A stretch of DNA of 64,000 bases, from assembly GCF_030813055.1 (NCBI RefSeq), contig NZ_JAUSTW010000001.1, positions 926,625 to 990,624 of the forward strand. Direction: 5' to 3'. The translations under genes and the position numbers were made by a program. Under the pieces are notes generated by a model that saw nothing but the letters and a program-made list of their open reading frames with translations, was not told where the DNA came from and searched no databases. Source of the DNA: Neobacillus ginsengisoli (GTDB lineage Bacteria; Bacillota; Bacilli; Bacillales_B; DSM-18226). Below, one piece after another: positions 26,092 through 35,728 of this stretch (the stretch's first letter is position 1; each line of letters starts with the position of its first letter).

Positions 26092-27414
26092 ATGATAGCT
26101 GCAGAACTATTGGCAGGGATAAAGACAATCATCCCCGAAGAGCTGATTGAAGAAGGCATATACGATCCATTTCTCGGTAATAATGGCAAAATTGTCGTTT
26201 CTCCAATCAATGAACATGATATTGCGAGTGTACTGAAATTCGCAAATGAAAATGTCAAGAAAGTGAATGTAATTAGCGGAGGTACGAAAAAGGGTTATGG
26301 AGGAATCGAAGCTTCAGCAGATATCCTTCTTTCCATGGCAAATTATAAGGGAATTATCGAGCATACGGTAGGAGATATGACAGTGACGGTCAAGGCCGGT
26401 ACTGGCTTTAAAGAATTGCAGGATTATTTAGATGAATATAAGCAAAAAATCCCTCTTGATCCTGCTTGGCCAACAGAAGCAACGATTGGCGGTGTGATTG
26501 CTGCAAATGACAGCGGTCCAAAACGGCTCAGCTATGGTTCAGCAAGGGACTTAGTCATTGGGTCCAGAATCGTGTACCCGAATGGCTCTATCATTCGTAC
26601 TGGCGGAAAAACCGTAAAGAATGTCGCCGGCTATGATATGAATAAACTCTTTATTGGTTCAATGGGGACACTTGGAGTGATCTCTGAAGTTACACTAAAA
26701 CTCAGGCCACTGCATAAATTTGAAGGTCTTATATTATTATCCTTCCCAGATGGAAACCTCAATGAAATCCGCACATTTATTGTCAACCTCTTAGACTCAG
26801 TAATGGAACCGGTCGCTTTTGAACTGTTAGGACCTACCTTGGCTGAAAAGCTAACCGGCCTACCTTCATACACATTAGCCATTAGCTTTGAAGATGTCGA
26901 GAGTTCAGTCCGTTTCCAAATCGGATTCGTAAAGGATCACCAACCGCAAAATACGAAATTATCTATTTTAGAACAGAATGATTCTAAAGCATTTTGGAGC
27001 TCGCTTTATAAAATTTCACCTAATGGTTGTCTTTCAACATCTGGAAAGGAGACTTGGGCTGCCTTAAAAATCGGTGTAAAAAATTTGGATGTGATCTGGG
27101 TGATTAAGGAAACTCAGCTTCTCCAAGATATTTATAATCTTAATGTCGTGGCCCATGGCGGACTTGGGCATGGCCTTTGCCAAATTAATTTTACCGGAAC
27201 AAGTGAAGATGTTGTTTCAGCGATAAAACACCTGCGAATTTTTGTTGAAAACCAGGGCGGGTACGCTATTGTAAAGCATTTACCATTAACACTAAGGCGG
27301 CAAATCGAAGTATGGGGTGAAAAACCCGCTCATTTCTTCTTGTTAGAAGGAATCAAAACAAAAGTGGACCCAAATCGAATTCTGAATCATAAACGCTTTG
27401 TAGGAGGGATTTAG
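26092..27414 (+). CDS. glcE: Glycolate oxidase FAD-binding subunit GlcE
   Basis: 440 residues with the FAD_binding_4 (VAO/PCMH) fold: NVISGGTKKGYGG, IPLDPAWPTEATIGGVIAANDSGP and GGKTVKNVAGYDMNKLFIGSMGTLG are its FAD-contact segments. It lacks the long substrate-side extension of GlcD, as GlcE does. With GlcF and GlcD it forms a membrane-associated complex oxidising glycolate to glyoxylate. It leads a three-gene operon; GlcF starts two bases after its stop. GGAGGTG precedes the ATG. Confidence 0.85.
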   Translation: MIAAELLAGIKTIIPEELIEEGIYDPFLGNNGKIVVSPINEHDIASVLKFANENVKKVNVISGGTKKGYGGIEASADILLSMANYKGIIEHTVGDMTVTVKAGTGFKELQDYLDEYKQKIPLDPAWPTEATIGGVIAANDSGPKRLSYGSARDLVIGSRIVYPNGSIIRTGGKTVKNVAGYDMNKLFIGSMGTLGVISEVTLKLRPLHKFEGLILLSFPDGNLNEIRTFIVNLLDSVMEPVAFELLGPTLAEKLTGLPSYTLAISFEDVESSVRFQIGFVKDHQPQNTKLSILEQNDSKAFWSSLYKISPNGCLSTSGKETWAALKIGVKNLDVIWVIKETQLLQDIYNLNVVAHGGLGHGLCQINFTGTSEDVVSAIKHLRIFVENQGGYAIVKHLPLTLRRQIEVWGEKPAHFFLLEGIKTKVDPNRILNHKRFVGGI

Positions 27415-27416
27415 GA

Positions 27417-28775
27417 ATGAGTCTAAAAGAAGAGGAGTTGAGGCAAAAACCCGGTTGTTTAACAAGTGGAATTGGTAATTATTTATGGAGTGATCCTCCA
27501 AAGGAATATAAATGGGCTGACTGTGTTCATTGCGGCATGTGTCTGGAGGCTTGCCCAACGTATGAGCATTTAGGACATGAGCAGCATTCGCCACGCGGCC
27601 GGGTCCATCTTATTAAATCTGTTGCTGAAGGAAAATTGTTTGTGAATGAAGCATTTGCGGATCCTGTGTTCACATGCCTTGATTGCCGGGCCTGCACAAC
27701 GGCATGTCCAGCAAATGTTGATGTAGGCGGATTAATTGAAGAAGCACGGGGGCAAATCAGGCAGGCCATGCCATTAACCGGTTGGAAGGGGACGGTTAGC
27801 AAATTCTTCCTTGAGTCTCTTTTTCCACATCCAAAACGCTTAAATCTTTTAGGGGACATTCTGAAGTTTTACCAAAAGAGCGGTATCCAAAAAGTCGTTC
27901 GTAAAACAGGGCTAATTAACATTATGCCTGAACACCTTGTTGATCTGGAATCCATTATGCCAGAAGTAAAAACCCCTGTACGGAAAAAATATAAAAATAT
28001 AAAACTGATTAAAGCAACTCGAGAAATGAAACGTGAAGTATCCCTTTTAACAGGCTGTATTATGGACGTGATGTTCAGTGATATCAACGAAGCAACCATT
28101 AATGTTTTAACCCGGAACGGCAATGATGTAACGATTCCAAAGAATCAAACATGCTGCGGTGCCTTGCATGTTCATGCCGGTGACCGTGAAACAGGAAGAA
28201 AATTAGCCAAGCAAAATATTGAAGCGTTTAAGGATTCCGATAAAGTAATTGTCAACGCCGCTGGCTGCGGCTGTATGTTAAAAGAATATCCCGAATTATT
28301 CCATGACGATCCTGAGTGGACAGAAAATGCTAAAGTGTTCTCTGCAAAGGTAGAAGACATCTCCAAGTTTCTTTATGATACAGGCTATGAAAAGCCTAAA
28401 GCGGAATTAAAGACAAGGATTACGTATCATGATGCCTGCCACCTGGCCCATGGGCAAGGAATTCGACAAGAACCGCGTGAACTGCTACTCAATATCCCTG
28501 GTGTGGAAATGGTACATATGCCCAATGCGGATCGCTGCTGTGGAAGTGCCGGTATCTATAATATGACGAATCCGGAAATGGCAGGAGCTGTTTTGGAAAG
28601 CAAAATGACCAACGTCCCTGAAGATGTCGAAATGATTTCAATGGGGAACCCGGGCTGTATGCTCCAAATGGCAGTCGGTGTGCAAAAATACGGCAGGAAC
28701 CAAAAAATCGTTCATACTGTTCAACTGTTAGACTTGGCCTATCAAAAGGAAGTTGAACAGGGGAGGAATGAGTGA
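27417..28775 (+). CDS. glcF: Glycolate oxidase iron-sulfur subunit GlcF
   Basis: 452 residues. Two 4Fe-4S ferredoxin motifs lie in the N-terminal part (CVHCGMCLEACP near residue 40 and CLDCRACTTACP near residue 85). The C-terminal two-thirds carry two CCG domains (NQTCCGALHVHAG and DRCCGSAGIYN), typical of GlcF, LldE and heterodisulfide reductase B. It passes electrons from the flavin subunits toward the respiratory chain. AGGAGGG precedes the ATG. Its stop codon overlaps the glcD start. B. subtilis YsfD is the equivalent. Confidence 0.92.
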   Translation: MSLKEEELRQKPGCLTSGIGNYLWSDPPKEYKWADCVHCGMCLEACPTYEHLGHEQHSPRGRVHLIKSVAEGKLFVNEAFADPVFTCLDCRACTTACPANVDVGGLIEEARGQIRQAMPLTGWKGTVSKFFLESLFPHPKRLNLLGDILKFYQKSGIQKVVRKTGLINIMPEHLVDLESIMPEVKTPVRKKYKNIKLIKATREMKREVSLLTGCIMDVMFSDINEATINVLTRNGNDVTIPKNQTCCGALHVHAGDRETGRKLAKQNIEAFKDSDKVIVNAAGCGCMLKEYPELFHDDPEWTENAKVFSAKVEDISKFLYDTGYEKPKAELKTRITYHDACHLAHGQGIRQEPRELLLNIPGVEMVHMPNADRCCGSAGIYNMTNPEMAGAVLESKMTNVPEDVEMISMGNPGCMLQMAVGVQKYGRNQKIVHTVQLLDLAYQKEVEQGRNE

Positions 28776-30229
28776 TGAAGCAAAAAGCAATAAAAACTGG
28801 CGATCTACACATCATCAATCTTGCGCAATTATTATCTGGGCCAAACTCCATTCTCTATAAAGAGGAAGACTTGCTGGCTTATGACTGTGATGGTTTTACG
28901 ATAGAAAGACATTTGCCAAGAGCGGTGGTTTTTCCAAAGGACACAGACGAGGTTTCAAAGCTTGTCAAATATTGCACGCAAAATAACCTGCCGTTTCTTG
29001 CGCGCGGGGCAGGTACAGGACTCAGTGGAGGCGCAATCCCCTTAAATAATGAAGTAATTATTAGCCTTGTTAGAATGAAAAGACTCTTGGAAATGGATAT
29101 AGAGAATCGTCGGGCAGTAGTAGAACCCGGATTTGTAAACTTAAAACTAACAAACTCGATTTCCGACAAGGGATATTACTATGCTCCCGACCCTTCAAGC
29201 CAGTACGCTTGTACGATTGGCGGAAATGTTGCCGAAAATGCCGGAGGCGCCCATTGTCTTAAATATGGCGTAACCACAAACCATATTTTGGGCATGGAGG
29301 TTGTGCTGCCAAACGGCGAAATTATTGAAATTGGAAAAAATGGTATTCCGGATTTCCCTGGCTTCGATTTACTGGGGATCTTTACCGGTTCTGAAGGAAC
29401 GCTGGGCATTGTAACGAAAATTACGGTTCGAATATTGAAAAATCCTGAGGGAAAGAAAACAGTACTGGCCTATTTTGACAAAGTTGAGGATGGAAGTCAT
29501 GCTGTTTCCGATATCATATCCACCGGTATCGTACCGGCAGCACTTGAAATGATGGATAAAACGGCGATTGAAGGTGTTGAGTCCGCAGCTTTTCCAGTAG
29601 GACATCCAAGGGATATTGAAGCAGTATTGTTGATTGAGGTGGATGGGATATTAGCAGGGATTGAAAATCAGATTGATTTAATTCTAGATGTTTGTAAAAG
29701 CAGGAATGTCAGGGAGGTAAAAGTGGCACGGGATGAAGCGGAAAGGGAGCGCTGGTGGGCGAATCGAAAAACAGGCTTTGGTGCTATGGGGGCGATATCC
29801 CCTGACTATTTGGTCCAGGATGGTGTAATACCGCGTAGTAAGCTGCCGGAGGTATTACGTAAAATCAATAAAATCAGCGAAGAAAGCGGATTGAGGATTG
29901 CAAACATTTTCCATGCCGGTGATGGAAATCTTCATCCGCTTGTCCTGTTTGACTCCGGAAAGCCGGGTGAAACAGAGCGGGCGATTGAGGCCGGCAGTAA
30001 ATGCCTAAAGGTGTGCGCAGAGGTAGGCGGCTCTATTACCGGTGAACATGGGGTTGGAATTGAGAAAAAAGAAGAAATGCGTTTTATATTTAACGATCTT
30101 GAAATTAAAGCACAAACTGACATTCGAGATGTATTTAATCCTTACAATCTATTAAATGCAGGGAAATTATTCCCGACACCGGGCCGCTGTTCAGAGGTAA
30201 AAAAAGAAATGAGTAATTCTGTAAAATAG
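28775..30229 (+). CDS. glcD: Glycolate oxidase FAD subunit GlcD
   Basis: 484 residues, full length for GlcD/YsfC. FAD-binding segments are PFLARGAGTGLSGGAIP, YYYAPDPSSQYACTIGGN and AGGAHCLKYGVTTNHI; the C-terminal FAD-oxidase_C domain has IANIFHAGDGNLHPLVLFD and GEHGVG. These cover the catalytic His/metal region. ATG 28775 is chosen since GGGGAGG (28760-28766) is well placed; GTG 28772 is alternative. It overlaps glcF by one base, so the trio is translationally coupled. Lactate or another 2-hydroxy acid is a possible substrate. Confidence 0.92.
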   Translation: MKQKAIKTGDLHIINLAQLLSGPNSILYKEEDLLAYDCDGFTIERHLPRAVVFPKDTDEVSKLVKYCTQNNLPFLARGAGTGLSGGAIPLNNEVIISLVRMKRLLEMDIENRRAVVEPGFVNLKLTNSISDKGYYYAPDPSSQYACTIGGNVAENAGGAHCLKYGVTTNHILGMEVVLPNGEIIEIGKNGIPDFPGFDLLGIFTGSEGTLGIVTKITVRILKNPEGKKTVLAYFDKVEDGSHAVSDIISTGIVPAALEMMDKTAIEGVESAAFPVGHPRDIEAVLLIEVDGILAGIENQIDLILDVCKSRNVREVKVARDEAERERWWANRKTGFGAMGAISPDYLVQDGVIPRSKLPEVLRKINKISEESGLRIANIFHAGDGNLHPLVLFDSGKPGETERAIEAGSKCLKVCAEVGGSITGEHGVGIEKKEEMRFIFNDLEIKAQTDIRDVFNPYNLLNAGKLFPTPGRCSEVKKEMSNSVK

Positions 30230-30299
30230 TACCATACGAATAACAAGCTACAGGGAAATTTTTGCGGAGCTTTTTTAACGTTTCAAGTATTTTTAATGG

Positions 30300-30648
30300 G
30301 TTTGAAGGTGAATATTCAAATCGAAGCAAGACGCTTAATAGCTACTGATCAATACAAACTGCCAATTGAGCCGTTATCAGACAACTTTCCCGAAATAAGT
30401 ATAAAGGATGCCTATCTTATTCAATTGCAGAAATAATTGCCACAAGTGTTAGGGGCAGCGGCGATGGGGCATCCTGCTCGAGCAATTGCCTGGAGGCGAA
30501 TAAGCTGGCACAAAAAGGCCAAGGCCTAAAGAAGGGTGATATTGTCTTAAGCGGCCCCCTAACCGGTGCAGCCGTAATTACCCCAGGGGACCATTTTTCC
30601 GTTAGTTTTTATGGTATCGGTTCATTGGCTGCTACATTTTCAATATAA
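30300..30648 (+). pseudogene. 2-keto-4-pentenoate hydratase-like gene, internally deleted
   Basis: The first part (IQIEARRLIATDQYKLPIEPL ... KDAYLIQLQK) matches the N terminus of MhpD/TesE-type hydratases; the rest (VLGAAAMGHPARAIAW, then after a frame change ANKLAQKGQGLKKGDIVLSG, ending GDHFSVSFYGIGSLAATF) matches the C terminus. About two-thirds of the gene, including the metal site, is missing, and a stop lies at the junction. It therefore makes no active enzyme. It directly follows the glc operon. Confidence 0.75.
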
Positions 30649-30655
30649 TAAGCAG

Positions 30656-30692
30656 AAAAATTCCACATTAGGTATGGTGTGGAATTTTTTTG
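30656..30692 (+). terminator. Terminator after the hydratase remnant
   Basis: TTCCACA/TGTGGAA stem flanked by A and T runs. Confidence 0.8.
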
Positions 30693-30971
30693 CTTTGGAA
30701 ATTATGAACGGAAAAAATGTTTTTAATTGGGTACTTAAGGGCAAAAACCTACAAGTAAATAGGGAACCTATGCTTGAAGAGTGCATCGAAGGACAGAATC
30801 TTCTAAATCTTTTTTCATTTATGGTGCCATTTTTATTATTCATCTCTTAAAAAATCTGATAATATATGAAAGAATAACAAGTTACTTAGCAATCCGAAAT
30901 AATCATAAAGTGAGTTCATTTCAAAAATGAATATATTTGGAAACATTGAGCAAGGAGGATTGAATCATTAG

Positions 30972-32198
30972 ATGGGAAATTCATTACAGGATTCGATTAA
31001 TAATCAGGCAGTGATTACACGATCCAAACGGTTATGGATGGCCTTGGTGCTTGGATCACTAGCAGCATTCGGTCCTTTATCGATCGACATGTATCTGCCT
31101 GCTTTGCCTAATTTGGCAAAAGATTTTCACTCAAGTCAATCAATTGTGCAGCTTAGCTTAACTTTCTTTCTGCTCGGTTTGGCATCTGGACAGCTACTCG
31201 CAGGGCCGATTAGTGATGTAGGCGGTCGCCGAAAACCACTTCTGATTGGTTTAATCACCTATTTTATTGTATCTTTGTTCTGTGCTTTCAGCACTTCCAT
31301 TTGGACATTGGTTGGGTTGCGGTTTATCCAAGGTCTTGCTGGTTCTGCCGGGATTGTAATCTCGAGAGCGATTGTCCGTGATTTATATTCAGGTTACGAA
31401 TTAACAAAATTTTTTGCCCTGCTTGCATTAGTTAACGGAGTCGCTCCGATCCTCTCTCCTGTTTTCGGTGCCCAGTTGCTTAAATTTGTTCCCTGGCAGG
31501 GTGTGTTTATCGTTTTAAGCTTGATAGGAATTGTGATGTTTTTTGTGGTCCTATTTGGCTTACCTGAAACTCTAAATGCTGACAGACGTTCAGCCGGAGG
31601 AGTTAAAAATACATTATTAACTTTTTGGAAGTTGCTCTTGGATCGCAGCTTCATAGGTTATGCCTTGGTTCAAGGACTTGTTTTTTCAGCGATGTTCGCC
31701 TATATCTCCGGCTCTCCCTTTGTTGTGCAAACTATCTATGGTGCTTCACCGCAAACATTTAGTCTCATTTTTGCGTTAAATGGAATTGGGATTATGATTG
31801 CCAGTCAAACAACAGGCAGATTAGCGGGACGGATTCATGAATCTAAGCTTCTTGTTTTCGGTGTAGGAATGTCCTCGATTGGCGGAGTCGTCTTGTTTAT
31901 CCTTCTTCTTTTGCACTCAAAATTAGTCATTATTTTGCTTCCGCTATTTTTTGTTGTTTCAAGTGTCGGTATGGTTAATACAGCTGGATTTTCTCTCGCG
32001 ATGCAAAAACAAGGCAAGTCTGCCGGTAGTGCATCAGCCCTCCTTGGGGTGTTATCGTTGGCCGCTGGTGCAATTGTCGCGCCACTTGTTGGGATAGGTG
32101 GAGGACGTTCTGCAGTACCAATGGGCATTGTTATTGCATGTGCAGGAATTGGGGCCGTTCTTACTTATCTTTTCCTGGTACCAAGAAACAATAAATAA
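30972..32198 (+). CDS. Bcr/CflA family multidrug efflux transporter
   Basis: 408 residues with twelve hydrophobic helices. The start LAAFGPLSIDMYLPALP, motif A GPISDVGGRRKPLL near residue 75, and RFIQGLAGSAGIVISRAIVRDLY identify the Bcr/CflA branch of DHA1 MFS exporters. Substrates could be bicyclomycin-like drugs or sulfonamides; none can be told from sequence. AAGGAGG lies about 14 bases before the ATG. It is a single gene converging on the acetyltransferase. Confidence 0.88.
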   Translation: MGNSLQDSINNQAVITRSKRLWMALVLGSLAAFGPLSIDMYLPALPNLAKDFHSSQSIVQLSLTFFLLGLASGQLLAGPISDVGGRRKPLLIGLITYFIVSLFCAFSTSIWTLVGLRFIQGLAGSAGIVISRAIVRDLYSGYELTKFFALLALVNGVAPILSPVFGAQLLKFVPWQGVFIVLSLIGIVMFFVVLFGLPETLNADRRSAGGVKNTLLTFWKLLLDRSFIGYALVQGLVFSAMFAYISGSPFVVQTIYGASPQTFSLIFALNGIGIMIASQTTGRLAGRIHESKLLVFGVGMSSIGGVVLFILLLLHSKLVIILLPLFFVVSSVGMVNTAGFSLAMQKQGKSAGSASALLGVLSLAAGAIVAPLVGIGGGRSAVPMGIVIACAGIGAVLTYLFLVPRNNK

Positions 32199-32229
32199 GC
32201 ATCAGTTCTTATGCGAACCGATGCTTTGG
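32198..32229. terminator. Shared weak terminator between converging genes
   Basis: AGCATC/GATGCT stem with poor T runs on both sides, between the efflux gene and the acetyltransferase gene. Confidence 0.45.
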
Positions 32230-32243
32230 TGGTGTCACTCATT

Positions 32244-33041
32244 TTAGGAAAATAAAAATTGCCTCATTTCACCATATTTGTGGAAGCCTAGTTTTTCATA
32301 AAGTCGGATACCCGCAGGTGTTGCGTGAAGAATGGCCATTTTATACCCATCTAGTTTAGCTTTTAAAAGCAGAGCTGTCATAATTTCCATACCCATTCCC
32401 TTACCCTGGAATTCCGGCAGCGTTGAGACATTATAAATTCCTGCTATCCCATCGCTATAGAAGCTCGTAGCAGTAGTTACAGCTGTCCCACCGAGGTAAC
32501 CTACATAGTTTTCAATATTTTGATCTTGTTTTGCCATCGTTTCGGTGACTGCATTTCTCAAGAAATCCGGTATACCAAATGCTGCAGATGAACAAACGGT
32601 GAAGGCCGCTGCCCCTTCATGATTCCTTACAGCCTGTATCTTTAGGTCTGGAAGTAGTTCCGATAAGGGCTGAAAAGAGGCCAAATCAATCGCCATTAAA
32701 ACAGTGTTATGAATTTGCAGCGCGCTATTGTCTATTAAAATATTTCCAATATCTTGTGGGGTGTCATGATCCCATAATCTCCAAAGAAATGGAATATGAT
32801 GTTCTTTATAATCTTGAATAGTAGTTTTTACAAATTCCAGTGCTCCTTGTTCAATATTTGACTTGATTATGTTGTTAACCAATGGGTGAGGAAGGGAGGA
32901 CTTAACTCGAAAGATTTTTTCATCCTCTATAGCTTGAAAATAACTTGTGCAACTTGCCCAAAAGCGCATCAGACTTATCATATTATCTTGTGTAAGCTGA
33001 ACTACTTTGTGATTTTCCAATTCAGATAAGGAAAGTTTCAT
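32244..33041 (-). CDS. GNAT family N-acetyltransferase
   Basis: 265 residues. The C-terminal half has the GNAT acetyl-CoA signature: IYNVSTLPEFQGKGMGMEIM (Q-x-x-G-x-G) near residue 205, then AILHATPAGIRLYEKLGF. The N-terminal 130 residues are a divergent extra domain, as in two-domain acetyltransferases. The substrate is unknown. On the minus strand, ATG 33041 is preceded by GAGGAGGAATTAATT with acceptable spacing. It is not obviously linked to its neighbours. Confidence 0.82.
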   Translation of the reverse strand: MKLSLSELENHKVVQLTQDNMISLMRFWASCTSYFQAIEDEKIFRVKSSLPHPLVNNIIKSNIEQGALEFVKTTIQDYKEHHIPFLWRLWDHDTPQDIGNILIDNSALQIHNTVLMAIDLASFQPLSELLPDLKIQAVRNHEGAAAFTVCSSAAFGIPDFLRNAVTETMAKQDQNIENYVGYLGGTAVTTATSFYSDGIAGIYNVSTLPEFQGKGMGMEIMTALLLKAKLDGYKMAILHATPAGIRLYEKLGFHKYGEMRQFLFS

Positions 33042-33187
33042 AATTAATTCCTCCTCATGTCAAATCTACTAATGGATATGTTGAAAATTATTCTTTAGAA
33101 CGAGTTGAAAAGTGCTTAGAAAGGATTTTAAATCTTAAAAAATACCTCTCAAACTAAGGTTTTTGAATCTATTAACCGATTTCAGCC

Positions 33188-33877
33188 TTAGTTTATAACC
33201 CGATACATTCTAAGCGGCCGCCCAACCGTGCCGTATTGTTGTTCTTCTATCAATTCCTGTTCCTCAACCATATAGGAAAGGTACGTTCTGGTAGTCGAAA
33301 GACTAACACCTGCCAGTTTTGCAATTTGATCAGCACTTAGCGGTTCCGGTGAGTAGGTGATGCATTTTTTTATTTTCTCTAATGTACGTAGATCAATCCC
33401 TTTTTGATTGATTGGTAAAAATGTCGATTCCGAGACCCGCAGTTTTTTCAAATCATCTACTGTACCTTGATCCAGCTGGCTTGAGGAAGAAAGTCTCGAT
33501 TTGAATTTCGCATATTTTAAAAGAGCTGTTTGTAGCTGATGTAGGTCAAAAGGCTTGATTAGGTAATCAATGACCCCGAATCGAAATCCATCTTCAACAA
33601 TTTCAAGTTCTTTTGCTGCGGTAATTAAAATCACGTCACAACGTCTATTTTGCATCCTGATGGTTTTCAACAACTCGATTCCGGAACGGTCCGGGAGGTA
33701 TACGTCTAGTAGGAGCAAATCGGGCTCCACCATATCCATCATTGTGTGAGCTTCTTCAAAGCTATGAGCGGTTCCAACTAGTTGGTAGCCTTTTTGAGAT
33801 GCAATAAACTTCCCGTGAAGTTTTGCAATCATAAAATCATCATCTACAACCAACACGCGCAAAAATTGCTGACTCAT
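33188..33877 (-). CDS. CitT/DctR-type response regulator
   Basis: 229 residues: a receiver domain with VVDDDFMIAKLH, phospho-acceptor Asp in LLLLDVYLPDRSG near residue 56 and Lys in LIKPFDLHQL, then a linker and a C-terminal HTH (LSADQIAKLAGVSLSTTRTYLSYM). This is the CitB-family arrangement (CitT, DctR, MalR), which control uptake of organic acids. It sits three bases after the sensor kinase stop, so both are cotranscribed. Its target is probably the divergent ABC importer operon, an inference from position. Confidence 0.88.
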   Translation of the reverse strand: MSQQFLRVLVVDDDFMIAKLHGKFIASQKGYQLVGTAHSFEEAHTMMDMVEPDLLLLDVYLPDRSGIELLKTIRMQNRRCDVILITAAKELEIVEDGFRFGVIDYLIKPFDLHQLQTALLKYAKFKSRLSSSSQLDQGTVDDLKKLRVSESTFLPINQKGIDLRTLEKIKKCITYSPEPLSADQIAKLAGVSLSTTRTYLSYMVEEQELIEEQQYGTVGRPLRMYRVIN

Positions 33878-33880
33878 TAT

Positions 33881-35455
33881 CTAACACTCCATTCTTGGTA
33901 AACTTACCTGTAAAGTAGCTCCTTCTGGAGAAGAAATCATATAGATACTTCCATCTAATCTTGAGACTAAACGGGATACTAATGATAAGCCGAAACCTCG
34001 TCCTTCGCCTTTGGTTGTTTTTCCGTCTTCAAACATTTGGTCGCCCAGTTCAGGGTCAATGCCGGGACCTGTGTCGCTCACTTCCAAATAAAGACGTTCA
34101 TCTTCTTCTTTAATATGGACGGTTATAGTTGCACCAGGATGTGTGTCCTTACCTTGCGTTTTGATGGCTTCCATTGCATTTTCAATGGCATTTCCGAGGA
34201 TGGTCAGAACTGTTTCCCTGTGGGGGCAGAGCTCGGATACACTTGAGTCTCCTGTAATTGTTAAGTGAATTCCCAGCTCTTTAGCCCGATGCAATTTTCC
34301 GATAAGAACGCCAACAATTGCGGGGTCGCGAACCCGAGCTAGGAAAAAGTCAAGCACATTTTGTTGTTCATTATGTACTTCCTCAATGAGCTCTCTTACA
34401 AGTTCATATTCCTTCATTTGGATTAGCCCGGAAATAAGGTGAAGCTTGTTCATAAATTCATGGCGTTGACTCCGCAATGTATCAACGTACTGGCCGATAT
34501 CTGCTAACCTTTGGTCCAATTGATCAAGCTGTAATTTGTCGCGAAAACTTGCCACAGCCCCAATTACTTTACCATTGATTTTAACGGGAATTCGATTTAC
34601 CACAACTAATGAATTGCCAACAATCATCGGTTGGTCAAAATGAGAAGTCCCTTCGCATATGACTTCTTTTAATCGTGAGCTCGGCAGAATAGATGTAATC
34701 GCTTTCCCAATCGGTTCGCCATATTCCTTTGGTAACATACTTTTTGCTTCCCGATTAAAAGTTGTAATCATTCCGTTGGTATCTACTGCGATGATTCCTT
34801 CCCGAATGGATTCAAGAATGGCAGCTTGCTGTTGAGTGAGAAAGGCAATTTCATGGGGCTCTAAATTGAAAATTTGTTTCTTAATATGGCCAGAGAGTAA
34901 AAATGCGCCAATGAGGCCAATGATCAAAGCGATTACGCCAATGGCGATGATCTCAAGGATTAAGGAAGTAAGCTTTTTCCATATACCCTCCATTAAAAAA
35001 CCAACTGAAACGATGCCAATCTGATGCTGTTGCCCGTCATATACAGGATATTTTCCACGGATCGAGAGTCCAAGTGTTCCTTTTGCTTGAGTTATACTTC
35101 CTTTTCCCAGCAAAACTGTTTTATCATCGTCACCTACCATATGCCTGCCGATTTTCAATGGATCAGGATGGCTATAGCGAATTAACTTCATGTTTGAAAC
35201 GACAATAAACTGAGCCCCTGTTTTCTTTCTGATACTTTCGGCAATCGGCTGGATGATCGAAGAAGGGTCAGGCTCCTTGAAGGCTTGGACAACTTCAGGT
35301 AATCCTGCAACCGTTTTCGCAACCGCCAAAGCATTGGTGCCTGTCTCTCCATATTCCCTGTGAACCATAATAATTGATAATGTGACAATAAAAAGTACAA
35401 GGACAAATAAAAGATTTAATAAAATAAGACCATTAATTTTAGTACGCAGCTTCAT
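33881..35455 (-). CDS. CitS/DcuS-type sensor histidine kinase
   Basis: 524 residues. An N-terminal helix (LILLNLLFVLVLFIVTLSII), an extracellular sensor domain of the PDC/CitA type, a second helix near residue 180, a cytoplasmic PAS (SIREGIIAVDTNGMITTFN), the SpoB-like H box (RHEFMNKLHLISGL) and a kinase domain with GNAIENAMEA, DTGPGID and GFGLSLV. Such kinases sense citrate or dicarboxylates. ATG 35455 gives the usual MKLRTKI start; codons up to 35500 stay open but have no ribosome site. It is divergent from the ABC importer. Confidence 0.88.
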   Translation of the reverse strand: MKLRTKINGLILLNLLFVLVLFIVTLSIIMVHREYGETGTNALAVAKTVAGLPEVVQAFKEPDPSSIIQPIAESIRKKTGAQFIVVSNMKLIRYSHPDPLKIGRHMVGDDDKTVLLGKGSITQAKGTLGLSIRGKYPVYDGQQHQIGIVSVGFLMEGIWKKLTSLILEIIAIGVIALIIGLIGAFLLSGHIKKQIFNLEPHEIAFLTQQQAAILESIREGIIAVDTNGMITTFNREAKSMLPKEYGEPIGKAITSILPSSRLKEVICEGTSHFDQPMIVGNSLVVVNRIPVKINGKVIGAVASFRDKLQLDQLDQRLADIGQYVDTLRSQRHEFMNKLHLISGLIQMKEYELVRELIEEVHNEQQNVLDFFLARVRDPAIVGVLIGKLHRAKELGIHLTITGDSSVSELCPHRETVLTILGNAIENAMEAIKTQGKDTHPGATITVHIKEEDERLYLEVSDTGPGIDPELGDQMFEDGKTTKGEGRGFGLSLVSRLVSRLDGSIYMISSPEGATLQVSLPRMEC

Positions 35456-35654
35456 GGGGCCTTTTTTCCGTTTCAACCGTAGACACATCCTTGTCCGCAC
35501 AAAGGGGAGTAGTTTAGTAATTTTCTGAAAAATGAAACTATCTTTATTTTAAAGTAAAAACCTTTAGTCAGTCTATATCAAAATAGTATTTATTACGGTT
35601 GGGGAAATCGTTTAAATTGTTTTTATTGTTTTTATCAAACATATCGGGTAAATA

Positions 35655-35683
35655 TTTTCATAATGTTATGAATTTTCTATAAT
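35655..35683 (+). promoter_or_regulatory. Promoter of the NitT/TauT-type ABC operon
   Basis: TTTTCA (35655-35660), 17-base spacer, TATAAT (35678-35683). The -10 lies inside a TGAATT-N6-AATTCA palindrome, and AT-rich TTTATTG/TTTTTAT repeats lie 40 to 80 bases upstream, candidate sites for the divergent response regulator. Confidence 0.5.
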
Positions 35684-35689
35684 TCATTA

Positions 35690-35703
35690 TGTAAACGTTA
35701 CCA
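35690..35703 (+). promoter_or_regulatory. Candidate cre (CcpA) site
   Basis: TGTAAACGTTACCA matches the catabolite-response element consensus TGWAANCGNTNWCA at all but one position. It covers the expected transcription start, where binding would repress the ABC operon. Confidence 0.5.
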
Positions 35704-35728
35704 AAAAATTAAGAAATGGGGGAATCCA